64,000 nt of DNA from Roseiarcus sp963721905 (GTDB lineage Bacteria; Pseudomonadota; Alphaproteobacteria; Rhizobiales; Beijerinckiaceae): NCBI GenBank assembly GCA_963721905.1, contig CAVRMF010000026.1:1-64000 (forward strand), given 5' to 3'. Below the pieces are notes generated by a model that searched no databases, was not told the DNA's origin, and was given only the letters and a program-made list of their open reading frames with translations. Positions 48,114 to 56,037 of the stretch are shown in pieces; within the stretch, counting starts at the first letter, position 1; every line of letters begins with the position of its first letter. The position numbers were made by a program, and so were the translations under genes.

Positions 48114-48179
48114 GGACGCCCCGCCAAGACCGACGCCGCGCTCCTCCCGCGCGTCCCTTCCTTCCATCGGTGACCGCAC

Positions 48180-49166
48180 GTGCAGAAGGCCTCGTTCCTG
48201 CGAACCGCGATCTCCGCGCCGGAGTTTGGCCCTTTTGTGCTGCTCGTTCTCGAGCTTGCGGTCTTCTATGCGATCAATCCCGAGTTCCTGTCCGTCCTCA
48301 ATATCGGCAACACGCTGACCTTCACGGTCGAGCTCGGGCTTATCGCGCTGGCGATGACGCTCCTCATGACCGCGGGCGAATTCGATCTCTCAGTCGGTTC
48401 GCTGTTCGGATTCGCGCCCGTCGTGATGTGGACGCTCTTCAATGCCGGCTGGACCTCGCTCGGCGTCGCCTTTTTCATCAGCCTCGTCGTCGCGGCGCTG
48501 ATCGGCCTCGTCAATGGGCTCTTCGTGACACGGCTCAAGATCCCATCGTTCCTCGTCACCCTCGGCATGCTGCTGGTGGTACGCGGGACAGCCCTCTTCG
48601 TCACCGACGGGTTTCCCCAGCGCACATGGAGCGCCAGCGGGCAATGGATCGCCAATCTCTTGGTCGGCGACTTCTATATCGGGCCGCTCCGGGTCTACGC
48701 CTCGCTGTTCTGGTTCATCGCCGCGGCCGTCATCCTCGGCTACGTGCTGACCAAATCGAAATACGGCAACTGGATCCAGGCGACTGGCGGCAATCCGGTC
48801 GCGGCGCAGGCGCGCGGCGTGCACGTGTCCACCGTCAAGGTCGCGCTGTTCATCCTGACCGCGGTGATGTCGTCCTTCGCCGGGATCATCAGTTCGATCC
48901 GCACCTCGGCCGCCAATCCGAACAGCGGATCGGGCTACGAGCTCGAGGTGATCGCGATGGTCGTGATCGGCGGCACGGCGTTGACCGGCGGCCGCGGCAC
49001 GATCCTGGGCACGGTGCTCGGCATCCTGATCCTGCGGGTGATGCGCAACGGCATCGTGCTGATCGGGGTGCCGGGGCTTGCCTACAACATCTTCATCGGC
49101 GCCATCATCCTCGGCATGATGGCGCTGCATTCCTGGCTCGAACGCCGGCACCAGGCGGGGACGTAA
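48180..49166 (+). CDS. sugar ABC transporter permease
   Basis: A 328-residue RbsC/AraH-family permease (BPD_transp_2), with about nine hydrophobic helices and the family motif MTAGEFDLSVGSLFG and GTALTGGRGTILG. GTG 48180 is used; the ribosome site is weak. The ATPase gene begins five bases after its stop, so the two are translated together. Confidence 0.9.
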   Translation: MQKASFLRTAISAPEFGPFVLLVLELAVFYAINPEFLSVLNIGNTLTFTVELGLIALAMTLLMTAGEFDLSVGSLFGFAPVVMWTLFNAGWTSLGVAFFISLVVAALIGLVNGLFVTRLKIPSFLVTLGMLLVVRGTALFVTDGFPQRTWSASGQWIANLLVGDFYIGPLRVYASLFWFIAAAVILGYVLTKSKYGNWIQATGGNPVAAQARGVHVSTVKVALFILTAVMSSFAGIISSIRTSAANPNSGSGYELEVIAMVVIGGTALTGGRGTILGTVLGILILRVMRNGIVLIGVPGLAYNIFIGAIILGMMALHSWLERRHQAGT

Positions 49167-49171
49167 CCGCG

Positions 49172-49933
49172 ATGGCGGAAGACCTGATTCGGATGGAGCA
49201 CATCAACAAGTTCTTCGGCCGGGTGCAGGCGCTCGACGATGTGAACTTCAGGGTCAAGCGTCAGGAGATCGTTGGCCTCCTCGGCGACAATGGCGCGGGA
49301 AAGTCGACGCTGATCAAAGTGCTCTCAGGGGCCCTGCGCGTGACCAGCGGCGACATCTATGTGCGCGGAAAGCGGGTCGAAATGCGCAGAACCACCGACG
49401 CCATCGCCGAAGGCATCGAGACAATCTACCAGGATTCGGCGCTCGTGACCCAATTGTCGATCGCGCGCAATCTGTTCCTCGGCCGCGAACCGATCAGCGG
49501 ACCACGCTTCCTCAACCGGATGGATTCCGCGCGGATGGATGAAGTCGCGGGCGATCTCCTCAGGCAAGTGGGCATCGGCAAGGCCATTCCGGCTTCGACG
49601 CCGATCAGCTCGCTGTCGGGCGGCGAGCGTCAGGCCGTGGCGATCGCGCGGGCGATGTATTTCGACAGCGATCTCATCATCCTCGACGAGCCGACGAACA
49701 ATCTCGGCGTCGCGGAGACGCAGGGCGTGCTCCGGTTCGTCCGCAACGCCCGCGATTCCGGGCATTCCTGCATCTTCATCGCCCACAATATCCATCACGT
49801 GTTCCAGGTGGTCGACCGCATCGTCGTGATGCGCCGCGGCAAGATCGTCGCCGACGACATCGACCCGAAAGCGACCTCCGTGGCGGAGGTCGAAGATGTC
49901 ATCACCGGCGATTTGAGCGGCCCGGCGCATTGA
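49172..49933 (+). CDS. sugar ABC transporter ATP-binding protein
   Basis: A 253-residue single-domain ABC ATPase: Walker A GDNGAGKST (38-46), Q-loop YQDS, signature LSGGE (148-152), Walker B LIILDEPT (168-175) and H-loop AHNIHH. Unlike RbsA/XylG it has one nucleotide-binding domain, so it would work as a homodimer, as in FrcA-type fructose systems. It lies in an operon with the permease upstream and dehydrogenase downstream. Confidence 0.92.
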   Translation: MAEDLIRMEHINKFFGRVQALDDVNFRVKRQEIVGLLGDNGAGKSTLIKVLSGALRVTSGDIYVRGKRVEMRRTTDAIAEGIETIYQDSALVTQLSIARNLFLGREPISGPRFLNRMDSARMDEVAGDLLRQVGIGKAIPASTPISSLSGGERQAVAIARAMYFDSDLIILDEPTNNLGVAETQGVLRFVRNARDSGHSCIFIAHNIHHVFQVVDRIVVMRRGKIVADDIDPKATSVAEVEDVITGDLSGPAH

Positions 49934-49941
49934 GAGGAGCG

Positions 49942-51060
49942 ATGGCGAGCCAGGGCCAAACTCCAGCGGCGAGCGACTACGCGTTGGCCGCAAAGCAGGA
50001 GGCGGAGGTCCCGGCGCCCGACCTCCCCTATCGTCCGCCGATGCCGAAAGACCGCAGCGCGCCCATCGCTCTCGTCGGCGCAGGCGGCATCAGCGGCGTG
50101 CATCTCGACGCCTATGCGCGCTACGGATTGAACGTGATTGCGATCTGCTCGCGCGATCTGGACCGAGCGCGCGCCCGCCGGGACGCGTTTTTTCCTGAAG
50201 CCCGGGCAACCGACGATTTCGAAACGCTTCTCAGAGACCCGGCGATCACGGTTCTCGACATTACAACGCACCCCAATGTTCGCGCGGACCTCATGCGCAG
50301 CGCGCTTTTTGGCGGAAAACACGTCCTGTCGCAGAAACCCTTCGTCGAGGACCTCGCGGTCGGCCGTGAGCTGGTCGAACTGGCGCGAAGCCGCGGTCTG
50401 ACGCTCGCGGTCAATCAGAACGGCCGCTGGGCGCCGCATCTGGCCTATCTTCGGGAGGCAGTCGCGGCCGGCCTCCTCGGCCGGGTCACCGGCGTCCATG
50501 TCGCGATCCGCTGGAACCATTCCTGGATTGCGGGGACCCCGTTCGAGGCGATCGGGGATCTTGTTCTCTGGGACTTCGGCATTCACTGGGTTGACTTTCT
50601 TGTCAGTGTGATCGGCGATCGGGCGGTGCGCGTTCAGGCGACCTCGTCGCGGGCGGCGGCACAGACCGTCCGCCCGCCCCTGCTAGCCTGCGTCGTCATG
50701 GCGTTCGACGGCGGCCACGCATCGCTGGTCTTTGACGGCGACACGCGTTTCGGCGCGCGCGACTCAACCGTTGTCATCGGGACCCGCGGGTCCGCGTCGA
50801 GCGAGGGCCCTGATCTGGGCTCGCAATCGGTCGAGCTTCACACTGAAGCCAGCGTGGCGCGACCCGTGCTGACCGGCCGCTGGTTCAACGACGGCTTCGC
50901 GGGGGCGATGGGCGAAATGCTCGCCGCTCTTGAAGACAATCGTGAACCGCTCAATTCGGCCCGCGCCAATCTCGCGACGATCAGACTGGGTCAGGCGACG
51001 CTGCGCGCCGCCCGCTCGGGCCGGCCTGTCGATGTCGGGCCGGAGTTCGCGCCGCACTGA
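49942..51060 (+). CDS. Gfo/Idh/MocA-family oxidoreductase
   Basis: A 372-residue NAD(P)-dependent sugar or polyol dehydrogenase. The Rossmann motif is LVGAGGISGVH (about 44-54), and SQKPFVED supplies the family's conserved Lys-Pro. WDFGIHWVDF fits the second catalytic region. ATG 49942 follows GAGAGGAG and lies eight bases after the ATPase stop. It probably oxidises or isomerises the sugar imported by the adjacent transporter, for example an inositol-type or keto-sugar ligand; the specific substrate is not readable. Confidence 0.88.
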   Translation: MASQGQTPAASDYALAAKQEAEVPAPDLPYRPPMPKDRSAPIALVGAGGISGVHLDAYARYGLNVIAICSRDLDRARARRDAFFPEARATDDFETLLRDPAITVLDITTHPNVRADLMRSALFGGKHVLSQKPFVEDLAVGRELVELARSRGLTLAVNQNGRWAPHLAYLREAVAAGLLGRVTGVHVAIRWNHSWIAGTPFEAIGDLVLWDFGIHWVDFLVSVIGDRAVRVQATSSRAAAQTVRPPLLACVVMAFDGGHASLVFDGDTRFGARDSTVVIGTRGSASSEGPDLGSQSVELHTEASVARPVLTGRWFNDGFAGAMGEMLAALEDNREPLNSARANLATIRLGQATLRAARSGRPVDVGPEFAPH

Positions 51061-51142
51061 GCGGCTAATATTGTCACATATCTTTCACGCGCGACGCCCA
51101 ATGTCAGCAGCAGACGTTCCTCTTCGCCGCCGGGGCGTCCTC

Positions 51143-51517
51143 ATGAGTTCGGAAGAAAAAACCGATTTCCGTCCGATCGCGCGCGCGGTCGGAACCGTGC
51201 TGGAATTTGCCGCGAACGACTTCATCTTCCGGGAGGGAGACCCGCCGCGATCCATGTATGTCGTTCTCAAGGGTTCGGTCGAGATGTCCGTCAAGGGCAA
51301 GGTCGTCGAGATCGCTCACGAAGGCAAGGCGTTCGGCATGCTTTCGCTGCTGGACGACATGCCGAGGACAAGCACCGCGCGGGCGATCGAGCCGTGCGAA
51401 CTCGCGCTCCTCGACAAGAAGAAGTTCCGCTTCATGATCGAGGAGGAGCCGAACTTCGTCTGGTTCGTCCTCGGAGAATTCGGCTCGCGGCTGCGCGCAA
51501 CCAACGCGCTGCTGTGA
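51143..51517 (+). CDS. stand-alone cyclic-nucleotide-binding domain protein
   Basis: A 124-residue CRP-type sensor domain without an HTH: FIFREGDPPRSMYVVLKGSV is the cNMP-binding roll and FGMLSLLDDMPRTSTARA the phosphate-binding cassette region, though the usual G-E-x-x-L is GMLSLL and the Arg follows later. It may be a sensor partner or simply bind a ligand. ATG 51143 was taken; ATG 51101 is an alternative. A frameshifted relative is at 62489. Confidence 0.75.
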   Translation: MSSEEKTDFRPIARAVGTVLEFAANDFIFREGDPPRSMYVVLKGSVEMSVKGKVVEIAHEGKAFGMLSLLDDMPRTSTARAIEPCELALLDKKKFRFMIEEEPNFVWFVLGEFGSRLRATNALL

Positions 51518-51551
51518 CGGAGCAGCGCGGCACGGCTTAGAGCGGCGCGGC

Positions 51552-52169
51552 TCAGATGTCGCCGCCGCCTTTCGGGCGCGCCAGCGCGAAAACGGATTCC
51601 ACTGCGGCGTAGTCCTGGTAGCCGCAGCGTGCGAGCGGATGCGCCCCCGCAGTGTCGAAGCGGCCCTCGCGGATATAAGCCTCGTCGATATGGAAGGCGA
51701 CGACCTCCCCGATCGTCAGCACGCTGCCGCTCCATGAGCCGCCGCGGGTTCGAATCTCGACGATCTCAACGACCTTGCATTCGAGCGAGGCCGGGCTTTC
51801 GGCGACCCGCGGCGCGGCGACGAGGCGGCATTCGGCCACCGTCAGTCCGGCATGATCGAATTCGTTCGCGCCGCGCGCAAGCGGCGCCGACGTCGCGTTC
51901 ATCGGATGGCGCAGGTCGAGCGTCGCCAGATTGGCGACGAACTCCCCGCTCTCTTTGGCGAAAGTCGCAGAATCCTTCCATCCCTCGCTGGAGAAACCGA
52001 CGATCGGCGGCGCGCTGCAAAATCCGTTGAAGAAACTGTAGGGAGCAAGATTGATTCGCCCGTCGAGCGCGCGCGTCGAAATCCATCCGATCGGGCGGGG
52101 CGCGACGATCGCCTTGAACGGATCGTGCGGAAGCCTGGCCTTGTCGCGATGGCGGGTCTCATAAAACAC
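51552..52169 (-). CDS. flavin reductase family protein (FMN-binding split barrel)
   Basis: A 205-residue DIM6/NTAB-type flavoprotein. PFKAIVAPRPIGWISTRA and NLAPYSFFNGFCSAPPIVGF bind FMN in this family. The start is GTG 52169, directly beside the IS630 insertion at TA 52170-52171. Joining the two IS flanks recreates GGAGGG six bases before that GTG, showing that the insertion split the ribosome site from the start codon. Expression now depends on sequence read out of the IS. The likely former operon partner is the nitroreductase at 53462. Confidence 0.85.
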   Translation of the reverse strand: MFYETRHRDKARLPHDPFKAIVAPRPIGWISTRALDGRINLAPYSFFNGFCSAPPIVGFSSEGWKDSATFAKESGEFVANLATLDLRHPMNATSAPLARGANEFDHAGLTVAECRLVAAPRVAESPASLECKVVEIVEIRTRGGSWSGSVLTIGEVVAFHIDEAYIREGRFDTAGAHPLARCGYQDYAAVESVFALARPKGGGDI

Positions 52170-53451
52170 TAGTTCATCGTTTCCAAAGTTCGAATCATAT
52201 CAAGCGGCGTTGTCGAGTTTATAGGACCAAGTATGGACGACGGGGTGTCGGTTGAACTCGTCCATTGCGGCGATGATGCGCTGCTTGAGTTCCTGTTTCG
52301 ATGCGACGCGGATGTGGCGCAGGACGGAGCGGGCAAGCTTGGAAAAGAAGCCCTCGACGAGATTGAGCCAGGAGCCGTGCTTGGGGGTGAAGGTGAATTC
52401 GAAGCGGCCCGCGGGCTGCTCGCCGAGCCAAGCTTTGGTTTCCTTGGAAATGTGCGCGGAATGATTGTCGAGGATCAGCTTGATCGCCGTGTGGGCCGGA
52501 TAGGCGGCGTCGAGAAGCTTGAGGAATTCGATGAATTCGCGGCTGCGGTGGCGATCCTTGACCAGAGCGTGAACCGCGCCGGTGAGCAGGTCGATGCCGG
52601 CCAGCAAGCTGACCGTGCCGTGGCGCTTATATTCATGATCGCGCGCGAAGGTCGGGTGCGCGCCGGGCTCGGGCGGCAGATCCGGGGCGGTCGTGGCGAT
52701 CGCCTGGATGCCGGGTTTCTCGTCATAGGAGACGATCGCCACCGCGTCGCTCGGCTTCTTCTTCGATGCGGCCGCGGTCTCTTTAATGATCTTGACCTCG
52801 CGGTAGACGCACAGAACTTCCGCCATCTTGGCTTTGAACTCGGGGTCGCGGCGTTCCAGGTAGTAGCGCACCTTGTGCGGCTTTATCTCCTGCTCATTGA
52901 GTATCTTGCACAAAGTGCCCTGAACCAGCTTGCCAAGGCAGGCGTGCCCTTCGGCGGGTCCATGCTCGCGCGCGTGACGAGCCAGAAGCCGCGTCGTCCA
53001 CAATTCGTGCGGATAGCCCAAGTCCTTCGCCTTGCGGCAGGCCAGAGAGACCAGCCATGTCCTGGCCTCGGCAGTGATCGTCGGCTCCTTGCCCGGCCGG
53101 GGACGATCGTCGAGCCCCGCCATTGCACCATAGGCCAGCGCCCGCTCAACGCAGCGCTGGACCGTCTGATGATGCACCCCCAAAGCTTGACCCACCGCAA
53201 AGAACGAGGGGTCCTTCCGGTAAGCCAACAGCATTCGCGCTCGCTCGACCCGGCTCGCCGGCTCCGTTCGCGAGCGTGCTATCGAAACAAGCCTCGCCAA
53301 ATCCTCTTCTCCGATCGACAACTCAATCGCTCGTCGCCGCGCCGTCATGATCTTCGAATCTCGTCTCGCGAATCAAAAAAAGCAGCCTACAGGCCCGCAA
53401 AGACCAAATGAATCCCCCACAAAAGATCGGTTTCATGGAATTGATGAACTA
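52170..53451 (-). mobile_element. IS630-family insertion sequence, intact, with TA duplication
   Basis: Both ends read TAGTTCATC inward, followed by TTCCA, and TA is present at each border (52170-52171 and 53450-53451), the standard IS630/mariner duplication. The single transposase gene is whole. It is inserted between two minus-strand genes that would otherwise be 13 bases apart. Confidence 0.9.
52200..53348 (-). CDS. IS630-family transposase
   Basis: A full-length 382-residue transposase. The N-terminal HTH region spans about 45-75 (GQALGVHHQTVQRCVERAL). The DDE triad is Asp 209 (SYDEKPG), Asp 294 (ILDNHSAH) and Glu 332 (LNLVEGFFSKL). No frameshift, so the copy may be active and recent. 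ATG 53348 is used. Confidence 0.95.
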   Translation of the reverse strand: MTARRRAIELSIGEEDLARLVSIARSRTEPASRVERARMLLAYRKDPSFFAVGQALGVHHQTVQRCVERALAYGAMAGLDDRPRPGKEPTITAEARTWLVSLACRKAKDLGYPHELWTTRLLARHAREHGPAEGHACLGKLVQGTLCKILNEQEIKPHKVRYYLERRDPEFKAKMAEVLCVYREVKIIKETAAASKKKPSDAVAIVSYDEKPGIQAIATTAPDLPPEPGAHPTFARDHEYKRHGTVSLLAGIDLLTGAVHALVKDRHRSREFIEFLKLLDAAYPAHTAIKLILDNHSAHISKETKAWLGEQPAGRFEFTFTPKHGSWLNLVEGFFSKLARSVLRHIRVASKQELKQRIIAAMDEFNRHPVVHTWSYKLDNAA

Positions 53452-53461
53452 GCGCCCTCCC

Positions 53462-54028
53462 TCAGGCGGGAAAGGTCGTGACGATGTCCTCGAGCGGCGG
53501 ACGCGGCCGGTCTTCGATCGACGGCGCGCGGCCGATATAGATGAAGCCTGAAATGCGTTCGTGCTCGGCAAGTCCGATCGCCGCCCGGAACCGGGCGTCA
53601 TAGGCCGGCCATTCGGTGTGCCAGGTGGCGGAGAAGCCCAGCGCGCGCGCCGCCACGATCATGTTCATGCAGGCTGCGCCAGAGGAGAGAACCTGCTCCC
53701 ATTCCGGGATCTTGACATGCGGAGCGGCGCGGGAGACGACGCCGACCACAAGCGGCGCGCGGGCGAACCGGTTCAGTTCCTCGGCCCTGCCCGCCTCGTC
53801 CAGGTCCGGCTGCCCTTCGAGGCGGATGTCGAGCGCAAGCCGGCCCGCCCGACGGCGCGCCTCCCCCTCAAACACGATGAAGCGCCATGGCGCGAGCTTG
53901 CCGTGATCGGGCACGCGAGAGGCGATGGTGAGGATCGTGGCAAGCTCTTCCGCCGTCGGTCCGGGGCCCGTCATGATCGCGGGCGGCGCGGAGCGGCGTC
54001 GTTGGAGCAACGCTATCGTATCGTTCAT
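53462..54028 (-). CDS. nitroreductase family protein
   Basis: A 188-residue FMN-dependent nitroreductase (YdjA-like): LLQRRRSAPP, ASRVPDHGKLAPWRF for FMN binding, and the C-terminal GFIYIGRAP. ATG 54028 is nine bases after CAGGGA; the ATG at 54034 is too close. It was probably the first gene of a two-gene flavoenzyme operon now interrupted by IS630. Confidence 0.88.
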   Translation of the reverse strand: MNDTIALLQRRRSAPPAIMTGPGPTAEELATILTIASRVPDHGKLAPWRFIVFEGEARRRAGRLALDIRLEGQPDLDEAGRAEELNRFARAPLVVGVVSRAAPHVKIPEWEQVLSSGAACMNMIVAARALGFSATWHTEWPAYDARFRAAIGLAEHERISGFIYIGRAPSIEDRPRPPLEDIVTTFPA

Positions 54029-54201
54029 TGGCATGTCCCTGAGAGGCGCGGGCGCTGCTTGACGCAATTCGCGAAGCCTGTAAACGGCCTTCGATCCGCC
54101 TTATTGGGGCTTCACCACCCGGGCCGCCGGCGGCCCGGGGATGCCGGCGAGATTGACGGACGCAGCCGTTTCGCGGCGGGCGGGGCGGAAGGGGAGCGAT
54201 T

Positions 54202-55146
54202 TTGCGAATTCTGGCAAGGGCCATCGCCCTCCTCGCCATCGTCATGGTGATCGGCGCGGCGCGCGCGGACCCGGCGGCGCCGGATGGGCAGGCGACCCTC
54301 AGCCTTTCCGCGACGCTCAACGGCGGCGCCGGCACGCCGCTGACCGGAGGGCTGCGCTGGCGCGTGTTCGGCGCGGACCCCGACGCGGCAGGCGCGCATT
54401 CGCTGATCGTCGAATCCGCTCTCGCCCAGCCGACCCTGACGCTGCAGCCCGGCGATTATGTCGTGCATGTCGCATTTGGTCTCGCGAGCGCGACCCGCCG
54501 GCTGACGCTCGGCCCGGAGGTTCGGTCCGAACAGCTGGCCATCGCGGCCGGGGCTCTCCGGATCGGGGGCACGCTCGCCGACGCGCCAATCGACCCGTCC
54601 AAACTGTCGCTCGCGATCTATGTGCCGGAGAACCGCAATCCCCAGGGCAAGCTCGTCTACGCCAAGGCGAAGGCCGGCGACATCATCGGGCTGCCGGAGG
54701 GCTCCTATCACATCGTCTCGACCTATCTCGACACGGTCGGAGGACGTTTCGTCCCCAGCGTCGCGTCCAATACGGGCAAGTCCGCGGCCCCTGCGCCTCC
54801 GGCGATCCTGCCCACCAATTCGATTGTCAACGCCGACATCAAGGTCCCATCCGGCAAACTTGTCGATGTGACTCTCCGACATCGCTGCGCGACGCTGACG
54901 CTGAAGCTCGTCAACAAGCTGGGGGCGGAGGCGCTCGCCAACACGACCTTCACCGTTTTGACCCCGGGCGGCGACGTCATCCGCGAACTCGTCGGCGCCT
55001 TTCCCTCTCTGGTCCTTGCCGAAGGCGAATATGTCGTCATCGCGCGCCACGACGCCAAGACCTACCAGTCGACCTTCGAGGTCCAGTCGGGTCTGGACCG
55101 CGACGTCGAAGTTGTTGCACAAGAGGCGGCCAAAGAGGGGCCGTGA
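54202..55146 (+). CDS. exported beta-rich protein, unknown function
   Basis: A 314-residue product with a signal peptide (about 1-22, ending GAARA) and no membrane helix after it. The body consists of repeated beta-sandwich-like segments with LQPGDYVVHVAFG, LPEGSYHIVSTYLD and LAEGEYVVIARHD, which look like three related carboxypeptidase-regulatory or PEGA-like units. TTG 54202 follows GGAAGGGGAG. The next gene begins five bases after its stop. I cannot name a family with confidence. Confidence 0.75.
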   Translation: MRILARAIALLAIVMVIGAARADPAAPDGQATLSLSATLNGGAGTPLTGGLRWRVFGADPDAAGAHSLIVESALAQPTLTLQPGDYVVHVAFGLASATRRLTLGPEVRSEQLAIAAGALRIGGTLADAPIDPSKLSLAIYVPENRNPQGKLVYAKAKAGDIIGLPEGSYHIVSTYLDTVGGRFVPSVASNTGKSAAPAPPAILPTNSIVNADIKVPSGKLVDVTLRHRCATLTLKLVNKLGAEALANTTFTVLTPGGDVIRELVGAFPSLVLAEGEYVVIARHDAKTYQSTFEVQSGLDRDVEVVAQEAAKEGP

Positions 55147-55150
55147 GCGC

Positions 55151-55387
55151 ATGCAGACGTTTTTCGTTGAGATCAAATGCGCGCTCGGCCGCACCTACGA
55201 GGTGGCCAGCGCGCTGGCGGAGGCGGAGATCGCGTCCGAGATCTATTCGACCGCCGGCGACTTCGACATTCTGGCCAAATTCTATGTCGAGAAGGACGTC
55301 GACATCGGCCATTTCGTCGGCCACAAGGTGCAGGGGATTCCGGGCATCGTCGACACCCGCACGATCATCACCTTCAAGGCGTTTTAG
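55151..55387 (+). CDS. stand-alone Lrp/AsnC ligand-binding (RAM) domain protein
   Basis: A 78-residue protein matching only the C-terminal ligand-binding half of Lrp/AsnC regulators: FFVEIKCALGRTYEVASAL, IYSTAGDFDILAKFYV and GIPGIVDTRTIITF. It has no HTH. Single-domain members form oligomers and can bind amino acids or modulate full-length Lrp proteins. It is coupled to the exported protein gene upstream. Confidence 0.85.
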   Translation: MQTFFVEIKCALGRTYEVASALAEAEIASEIYSTAGDFDILAKFYVEKDVDIGHFVGHKVQGIPGIVDTRTIITFKAF

Positions 55388-55388
55388 C

Positions 55389-55919
55389 GTGGTTGTCTAT
55401 TCGCCGGAATCCAACCCGTCATTGCGAGCCAAAGGGCGTCGAAGACGCCCGTCTCTCGACGGGCTATGGCGAAGCAATCCAGGGGGCCGAAGGGCGGCGC
55501 GCTTTCGTTCCCTGGATTGCTTCGTCGCTTCGCTTCTCGCAATGACGGTTTTCGCCGGCGCGGCCCGAGCCGGGGACACAGAATTCCTGTTCGACGCGCT
55601 GCACGGCCGGACGGCCTATCACGCGTCCTGGGACAGGCTGATGAAGCTCGTCCAGCCGACGCCCGACTGGCTCGTTCAGTTCAACAGGGACTTTGACGGG
55701 GTGTCGGGAGAAATCACCGAACTGACCATCGACGGCAAGCCCTATTCGCTCTCGTTCGTCTGCGAGCCAGCCGCTTGCGAGGCGCACAAGTTCGTGGTGC
55801 TGTTCGACGCGGGCGGCGCGCGCGCCTACGGCGCGCTCGGCGGCAAGGACAACGACCCGGCCTTCTTCGGCGCGCCGTCGCAGGCCGAGCAGGACGCGAT
55901 GGCGAAGGCGGTGAAGTGA
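55389..55919 (+). CDS. Ivy-type lysozyme inhibitor, 5' end formed by a palindromic repeat
   Basis: The conserved part (55560-55919) resembles Ivy, the periplasmic inhibitor of vertebrate C-type lysozyme: LVQFNRDFDGVSGEITELTI and the disulfide loop CEPAAC followed by KFVVLFD. Ivy proteins need export. Here the only hydrophobic leader, LDCFVASLLAMTVFAGAARA with an ARA cleavage site, is translated from the right arm of the repeat at 55417-55548. ATG 55542 alone would leave a ten-residue leader, so translation probably starts upstream; GTG 55389 is the nearest in-frame candidate. The start is uncertain. The family call rests on the loop and length. Confidence 0.65.
   Translation: MVVYSPESNPSLRAKGRRRRPSLDGLWRSNPGGRRAARFRSLDCFVASLLAMTVFAGAARAGDTEFLFDALHGRTAYHASWDRLMKLVQPTPDWLVQFNRDFDGVSGEITELTIDGKPYSLSFVCEPAACEAHKFVVLFDAGGARAYGALGGKDNDPAFFGAPSQAEQDAMAKAVK
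55417..55548. repeat. REP-like palindrome carrying the double-hairpin module (copy 3)
   Basis: The outer arms CCGTCATTGCGAG and CTCGCAATGACGG, then CGAAGCAATCCAGG and CCTGGATTGCTTCG, match the copy at 8941. After the left GCGAG it contains GGGCGTC, loop GAA, GACGCCC, GTCTCTCGACGGGCTATGG, the same module as at 47918 and 48064. The first stem has changed on both sides (TTC/GAA lost), keeping the pairing. Confidence 0.85.
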
Positions 55920-56037
55920 CACGGCGGCCTGTCGGGCGCTCGGCTTCGACCAGGGACGCCGTGCTGAAAGATTGATCCTTCGCGAGGCCCGGCTTGGGCT
56001 ATTGTCGAGGCGGCAGGACTTTTGAAGAGGCGTGAAA

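Noticed and set aside
52233..53411. 392-codon plus-strand frame in the IS630 element
   Set aside because: Antisense to the intact transposase, with no ribosome site or domain.
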